Positions 53,600-60,000 of a DNA stretch of 60,000 nucleotides are shown here, one piece after another; position 1 is the stretch's first letter; every line of letters starts with the position of its first letter. The translations under genes were made by a program, and so were the position numbers. The notes beneath the pieces are model-generated. The model had not been told where the DNA came from. It searched no databases and saw only the letters and a list, made by a program, of their open reading frames with translations. Source of the DNA: Strigamia acuminata (lineage: Eukaryota; Arthropoda; Chilopoda; Geophilomorpha; Linotaeniidae); assembly GCA_949358305.1 (NCBI GenBank), contig OX442323.1, forward strand, positions 808,001 through 868,000. Direction: 5' to 3'.

Positions 53600-54271
53600 T
53601 GTCACGGGCAGGTTACCCACCCTTCTTTTTTATTCATTTCTAACTTAGACTGACCCAATCTTAAGTTTTCTTATTTTTTCCCAATCTTTCTTTTCATCTA
53701 ACATTGATGAATCATCTCTAAATATATGCGCAGCCTCATTGCGCGCATCTTATTATTTCCAACAATTAACCTTATTTTATACCTTCCACCCCCTCACCCA
53801 CTCCAATCGACCTGGTCACATGACTCATGTTTACCTGGTCGCTACTTTTATCCATAATCCACACTTCTCATACCTCTTTCAACGAGTTAACACCTCTTAG
53901 ATTGAATTGAGTTTGTCAATCTTTATTTTGCGCCTTAACACGCGCCCCTTCTAATTTAACACTTAATAGCGCCTCTTTTTGCCCACCTTTTATCCCTTCG
54001 CATGCCTGTGACATCCTACGCCCACCCGCATACGAATATCACTGCGCATACTCATTCTTTTTAAACGTAAAGACCCACAACGTGAGACTGAGCCCGTCGA
54101 ATATAAATAATGTGTGTTACAGCGAGTTAGGTTTATTCACCGTCCGATATCCGCATATGACGATGGCACAAACAGAGTAAATCTACGAACTTTGCCCGCT
54201 GATTTGCGCTAACATCACTTTGCGCGTAAATTCAGATCAAATCAATTAAACATCTAAGTTGATTCGTAACA
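53600..54271 (+). repeat. Gypsy-B 3' LTR (672 bp)
   Basis: Same length as 33047-33718, with no difference found by eye. TATA box at 54102. Confidence 0.95.
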
Positions 54272-54275
54272 CATC
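54272..54275. repeat. Target-site duplication of Gypsy-B, right copy
   Basis: CATC, pairing with 33043-33046; the satellite resumes as taaccaatgatttggg. Confidence 0.92.
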
Positions 54276-57200
54276 TAACCAATGATTTGGGAGAATAGAC
54301 TTTTGATCTCATCACAGTTGACTTAGCACAAACACCACAAGTCCAATGTCTCTGAATGTTCAGAAATAGTGTTTAAACCTTAGTAGAAGCCTTCAATGTA
54401 AGTTTTAGCAACATCCAAGCACTAATTTGGAAGAATAGACTTTTGATCTCATCACAGTTGACTTAGCACAAACACCACAAGACCAATCTCTCTGAATGTT
54501 CAGAAATAGTGTTTAAACCTTAGTAGAAGCCTTCAATGTAAGTTTTAGCAACATCCAAGCAATCCATTTTGAAAAAAAAATTTTGAGCTTATTTCACATC
54601 GCAGTTGACTTAGCACAAACACCACAAGACCAATGTCTTTGAATGTTCAGAAATAGTGTTTAAACCTTAGTAGAAGGCTCCAATGTAAGTTTTAGAAACA
54701 TCTAACCAATGATTTGGGAGAATAGACTTTTGATCTCATCACAGTTGACTTAGCACAAACACCACAAGTCCAATGTCTCTGAATGTTCAGAAATAGTGTT
54801 TAAACCTTAGTAGAAGGCTCCAATGTAAGTTTTAGAAACATTTAACTAATGATTTGGGAGAATAGACTTTTGATCTCATCACAGTTGACTTAGCACAAAC
54901 ACCACAAGTCCAATGTCTCTGAATGTTCAGAAATAGTGTTTAAACCTTAGTAGAAGCCTTCAATTTAAATTTTAGCAACATCCAAGCACTGATTTGGGAG
55001 AATAGACTTTTGATCTCATCACAGTTGACTTAGCACAAACACCACAAGACCAATGTCTCTGAATGTTCAGAAATAGTGTTTAAACCTTAGTAGAAGGCTC
55101 CAATGTAAGTTTTAGAAACATCTAACTAATGATTTGGGAGAATAGACTTTTGATCTCATCACAGTTGACTTAGCACAAACACCACAAGACCAATGTCTCT
55201 GAATGTTCAGAAATAGTGTTTAAACCTTAGTAGAAGGCTCCAATGTAAGTTTTAGAAACATCTAACTAATGATTTGGGAGAATAGACTTTTGATCTCATC
55301 ACAGTTGACTTAGCACAAACACCACAAGACCAATGTTTCTGAATGTTCAGAAATAGTGTTTAAACCTTAGTAAAAGGCTCCAATGTAAGTTTTAGAAACA
55401 TCTAACCAATGATTTGGGAGAATAGACTTTTGATCTCATCACAGTTGACTTAGCACAAACACCACAAGTCCAATGTCTCTGAATGTTCAGAAATAGTGTT
55501 TAAACCTTAGTAGAAGGCTCCAATGTAAGTTTTAGAAACATTTAACTAATGATTTGGGAGAATAGACTTTTGATCTCATCACAGTTGACTTAGCACAAAC
55601 ACCACAAGTCCAATGTCTCTGAATGTTCAGAAATAGTGTTTAAACCTTAGTAGAAGCCTTCAATGTAAGTTTTAGCAACATCCAAGCAATACATTTTGAA
55701 AAAAAAATTTTGAGCTTATTTCACATCGCAGTTGACTTAGCACAAACACCACAAGACCAATGTCTCTGAATGTTCAGAAATAGTGTTTAAACCTTAGTAG
55801 AAGGCTCCAATGTAAGTTTTAGAAACATCTAACTAATGATTTGGGAGAATAGACTTTTGATCTCATCACAGTTGACTTAGCACAAACACCACAAGACCAA
55901 TGTTTCTGAATGTTCAGAAATAGTGTTTAAACCTTAGTAGAAGGCTCCAATGTAAGTTTTAGAAACATCTAACCAATGATTTGGGAGAATAGACTTTTGA
56001 TCTCATCACAGTTGACTTAGCACAAACACCACAAGTCCAATGTCTCTGAATGTTCAGAAATAGTGTTTAAACCTTAGTAGAAGCCTTCAATGTAAGTTTT
56101 AGCAACATCCAAGCACTAATTTGGGAGAATAGACTTTTGATCTCATCACAGTTGACTTAGCACAAACACCACAAGACCAATCTCTCTGAATGTTCAGAAA
56201 TAGTGTTTAAACCTTAGTAGAAGCCTTCAATGTAAGTTTTAGCAACATCCAAGCAATCCATTTTGAAAAAAAAATTTTGAGCTTATTTCACATCGCAGTT
56301 GACTTAGCACAAACACCACAAGACAAATGTCTTCGAATGTTCAGAAATAGTGTTTAAACCTTAGTAGAAGGCTCCAATGTAAGTTTTAGAAACATTTAAC
56401 TAATGATTTGGGAGAATAGACTTTTGATCTCATCACAGTTGACTTAGCACAAACACCACAAGTCCAATGTCTCTGAATGTTCAGAAATAGTGTTTAAACC
56501 TTAGTAGAAGCCTTCAATTTAAATTTTAGCAACATCCAAGCACTGATTTGGGAGAATAGACTTTTGATCTCATCACAGTTGACTTAGCACAAACACCACA
56601 AGACCAATGTCTCTGAATGTTCAGAAATAGTGTTTAAACCTTAGTAGAAGGCTCCAATGTAAGTTTTAGAAACATCTAACTAATGATTTGGGAGAATAGA
56701 CTTTTGATCTCATCACAGTTGACTTAGCACAAACACCACAAGTCCAATGTCTCTGAACGTTCAGAAATAGTAGAAGCCTTCAATTTAAATTTTAGCAACA
56801 TCCAAGCACTGATTTGGGAGAATAGACTTTTGATCTCATCACAGATGACTTAGCACAAACACCACAAGACCAATGTCTCTGAATGTTCAGAAATAGGGTT
56901 TAAACCTTAGTAGAAGCCTTCAATTTAAATTTTAGCAACATCCAAGCACTGATTTGGGAGAATAGACTTTTGATCTCATCACAGTTGACTTAGCACAAAC
57001 ACCACAAGACCAATGTCTCTGAATGTTCAAAAATAGGGTTTAAACCTTAGTAGAAGGCTCCAATGTAAGTTTTAGAAACATCTAACCAATGATTTGGGAG
57101 AATAGACTTTTGATCTCATCACAGTTGACTTAGCACAAACACCACAAGTCCAATGTCTCTGAATGTTCAGAAATAGTGTTTAAACCTTAGTAGAAGCCTT

Positions 57201-60000
57201 CAATGTAAGTTTTAGCAACATCCAAGCACTAATTTGGGAGAATAGACTTTTGATCTCATCACAGTTGACTTAGCACAAACACCACAAGACCAATCTCTCT
57301 GAATGTTCAGAAATAGTGTTTAAACCTTAGTAGAAGCCTTCAATGTAAGTTTTAGCAACATCCAAGCAATCCATTTTGAAAAAAAAATTTTGAGCTTATT
57401 TCACATCGCAGTTGACTTAGCACAAACACCACAAGACCAATGTCTTTGAATGTTCAGAAATAGTGTTTAAACCTTAGTAGAAGGCTCCAATGTAAGTTTT
57501 AGAAACATCTAACCAATGATTTGGGAGAATAGACTTTTGATCTCATCACAGTTGACTTAGCACAAACACCACAAGTCCAATGTCTCTGAATGTTCAGAAA
57601 TAGTGTTTAAACCTTAGTAGAAGGCTCCAATGTAAGTTTTAGAAACATCTAACCAATGATTTGGGAGAATAGACTTTTGATCTCATCACAGTTGACTTAG
57701 CACAAACACCACAAGTCCAATGTCTCTGAATGTTCAGAAATAGTGTTTAAACCTTAGTAGAAGGCTCCAATGTAAGTTTTAGAAACATCTAACCAATGAT
57801 TTGGGAGAATAGACTTTTGATCTCATCACAGTTGACTTAGCACAAACACCACAAGTCCAATGTCTCTGAATGTTCAGAAATAGTGTTTAAACCTTAGTAG
57901 AAGCCTTCAATGTAAGTTTTAGCAACATCCAAGCACTAATTTGGGAGAATAGACTTTTGATCTCATCACAGTTGACTTAGCACAAACACCACAAGACCAA
58001 TCTCTCTGAATGTTCAGAAATAGTGTTTAAACCTTAGTAGAAGCCTTCAATGTAAGTTTTAGCAACATCCAAGCAATCCATTTTGAAAAAAAAATTTTGA
58101 GCTTATTTCACATCGCAGTTGACTTAGCACAAACACCACAAGACAAATGTCTTTGAATGTTCAGAAATAGTGTTTAAACCTTAGTAGAAGGCTCCAATGT
58201 AAGTTTTAGAAACATTTAACTAATGATTTGGGAGAATAGACTTTTGATCTCATCACAGTTGACTTAGCACAAACACCACAAGTCCAATGTCTCTGAATGT
58301 TCAGAAATAGTGTTTAAACCTTAGTAGAAGCCTTCAATTTAAATTTTAGCAACATCCAAGCACTGATTTGGGAGAATAGACTTTTGATCTCATCACAGTT
58401 GACTTAGCACAAACACCACAAGACCAATGTCTCTGAATGTTCAGAAATAGTGTTTAAACCTTAGTAGAAGGCTCCAATGTAAGTTTTAGAAACATCTAAC
58501 TAATGATTTGGGAGAATAGACTTTTGATCTCATCACAGTTGACTTAGCACAAACACCACAAGTCCAATGTCTCTGAACGTTCAGAAATAGTAGAAGCCTT
58601 CAATTTAAATTTTAGCAACATCCAAGCACTGATTTGGGAGAATAGACTTTTGATCTCATCACAGATGACTTAGCACAAACACCACAAGACCAATGTCTCT
58701 GAATGTTCAGAAATAGGGTTTAAACCTTAGTAGAAGCCTTCAATTTAAATTTTAGCAACATCCAAGCACTGATTTGGGAGAATAGACTTTTGATCTCATC
58801 ACAGTTGACTTAGCACAAACACCACAAGACCAATGTCTCTGAATGTTCAAAAATAGGGTTTAAACCTTAGTAGAAGGCTCCAATGTAAGTTTTAGAAACA
58901 TCTAACCAATGATTTGGGAGAATAGACTTTTGATCTCATCACAGTTGACTTAGCACAAACACCACAAGTCCAATGTCTCTGAATGTTCAGAAATAGTGTT
59001 TAAACCTTAGTAGAAGCCTTCAATGTAAGTTTTAGCAACATCCAAGCACTAATTTGGGAGAATAGACTTTTGATCTCATCACAGTTGACTTAGCACAAAC
59101 ACCACAAGACCAATCTCTCTGAATGTTCAGAAATAGTGTTTAAACCTTAGTAGAAGCCTTCAATGTAAGTTTTAGCAACATCCAAGCAATCCATTTTGAA
59201 AAAAAAATTTTGAGCTTATTTCACATCGCAGTTGACTTAGCACAAACACCACAAGACCAATGTCTTTGAATGTTCAGAAATAGTGTTTAAACCTTAGTAG
59301 AAGGCTCCAATGTAAGTTTTAGAAACATCTAACCAATGATTTGGGAGAATAGACTTTTGATCTCATCACAGTTGACTTAGCACAAACACCACAAGTCCAA
59401 TGTCTCTGAATGTTCAGAAATAGTGTTTAAACCTTAGTAGAAGGCTCCAATGTAAGTTTTAGAAACATTTAACTAATGATTTGGGAGAATAGACTTTTGA
59501 TCTCATCACAGTTGACTTAGCACAAACACCACAAGTCCAATGTCTCTGAATGTTCAGAAATAGTGTTTAAACCTTAGTAGAAGCCTTCAATTTAAATTTT
59601 AGCAACATCCAAGCACTGATTTGGGAGAATAGACTTTTGATCTCATCACAGTTGACTTAGCACAAACACCACAAGACCAATGTCTCTGAATGTTCAGAAA
59701 TAGTGTTTAAACCTTAGTAGAAGGCTCCAATGTAAGTTTTAGAAACATCTAACTAATGATTTGGGAGAATAGACTTTTGATCTCATCACAGTTGACTTAG
59801 CACAAACACCACAAGACCAATGTCTCTGAATGTTCAGAAATAGTGTTTAAACCTTAGTAGAAGGCTCCAATGTAAGTTTTAGAAACATCTAACTAATGAT
59901 TTGGGAGAATAGACTTTTGATCTCATCACAGTTGACTTAGCACAAACACCACAAGACCAATGTTTCTGAATGTTCAGAAATAGTGTTTAAACCTTAGTAG
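54276..60000. repeat. Satellite block 3, to the window edge
   Basis: About 41 monomers of the same family. C-type monomers carrying gcaatccatttt are centred at 54559, 56253, 57366, 58073 and 59186, giving intervals of 1694, 1113, 707 and 1113 bp. 1113 equals one 147, seven 140s minus a 14-bp deletion (gaacgttcagaaatagtagaag, near 56756 and 58575). Block 3 thus has its own higher-order pattern, shared with the last kilobases of block 2 but different from the 1260-bp pattern. Confidence 0.96.

Larger units (their letters stand above)
33047..54271 (+). mobile_element. Gypsy-B: giant Ty3/Gypsy element with a third ORF, interrupted by Copia
   Basis: 672-bp LTRs (33047-33718, 53600-54271) that look identical, CATC target duplications, a tRNA-Arg-like primer site and a strong polypurine tract. 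Contents are gag (33823-35793), pol (35790-41435), a third ORF (42197-44360 continuing at 51114-51724), then a 1.9-kb AT-rich tail. Without the 6748-bp Copia insert and its 5-bp duplication, the element is about 14.47 kb, large for an animal Ty3/Gypsy. GCGC words are strikingly frequent throughout, including noncoding parts. Confidence 0.95.

Noticed and set aside
54272-60000. tRNA, rRNA or host gene within the satellite
   Set aside because: Every segment aligns to the 140/147-bp monomer; nothing unexplained remains.

Overview
The window is eukaryotic heterochromatin, most likely from an arthropod and probably an insect. It contains no recognisable host gene, rRNA, tRNA or CRISPR array. About 21 kb is one satellite family with a 140-bp monomer and a 147-bp variant. 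The remaining ~39 kb is four long LTR retrotransposons nested in or next to the satellite. The arthropod assignment is an inference from the BEL/Pao, Ty3/Gypsy and Ty1/Copia mixture, the AT-rich background and the primer-binding-site types; the species cannot be named from this sequence.

Layout. 1-1301: satellite. 1302-18849: a BEL/Pao element whose 1566-bp 5' LTR is split by a Ty3/Gypsy element (Gypsy-A, 1418-9630). Its gag-pol ORF (11996-17230) is uninterrupted, and its 3' LTR is 17284-18849. 18850-33046: satellite with clear higher-order repeats (1260-bp nine-mers, 707-bp five-mers). 33047-54271: a second and very large Ty3/Gypsy element (Gypsy-B, about 14.5 kb once its insert is removed). 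It has gag, a pol with a ~400-residue proline-rich AT-hook linker between RNase H and integrase, and a third long ORF. A Ty1/Copia element on the minus strand (44361-51108) sits inside that third ORF. 54272-60000: satellite again, with 1113-bp and 707-bp higher-order periods, running off the window edge.

History. Every element has clean 4-5 bp target-site duplications. LTR pairs have equal length (506, 1566, 672 and 501 bp) and look identical or nearly so by eye; I saw one substitution in the BEL pair. The insertions are therefore recent. BEL landed in satellite and Gypsy-A landed in BEL. Gypsy-B landed in satellite and Copia landed in Gypsy-B. BEL and Copia have one long intact polyprotein ORF each. 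Gypsy-A has a one-base frame break in gag at an A8 run, then a -1 gag/pol overlap. Gypsy-B gag and pol overlap as ATGA.

Most unusual content. (1) The third ORF of Gypsy-B has a CxxCxGxG zinc module like that of DnaJ proteins, an acidic and Ser/Thr-rich middle, a helical charged region and no membrane segment, so it is not an envelope gene. (2) The Pol linker carries an AT-hook. (3) Gypsy-B carries inverted TGCGC...GCGCA pairs. (4) The satellite is organised in higher-order repeats interrupted by young retroelements, a layout like that described for some insect centromeres.
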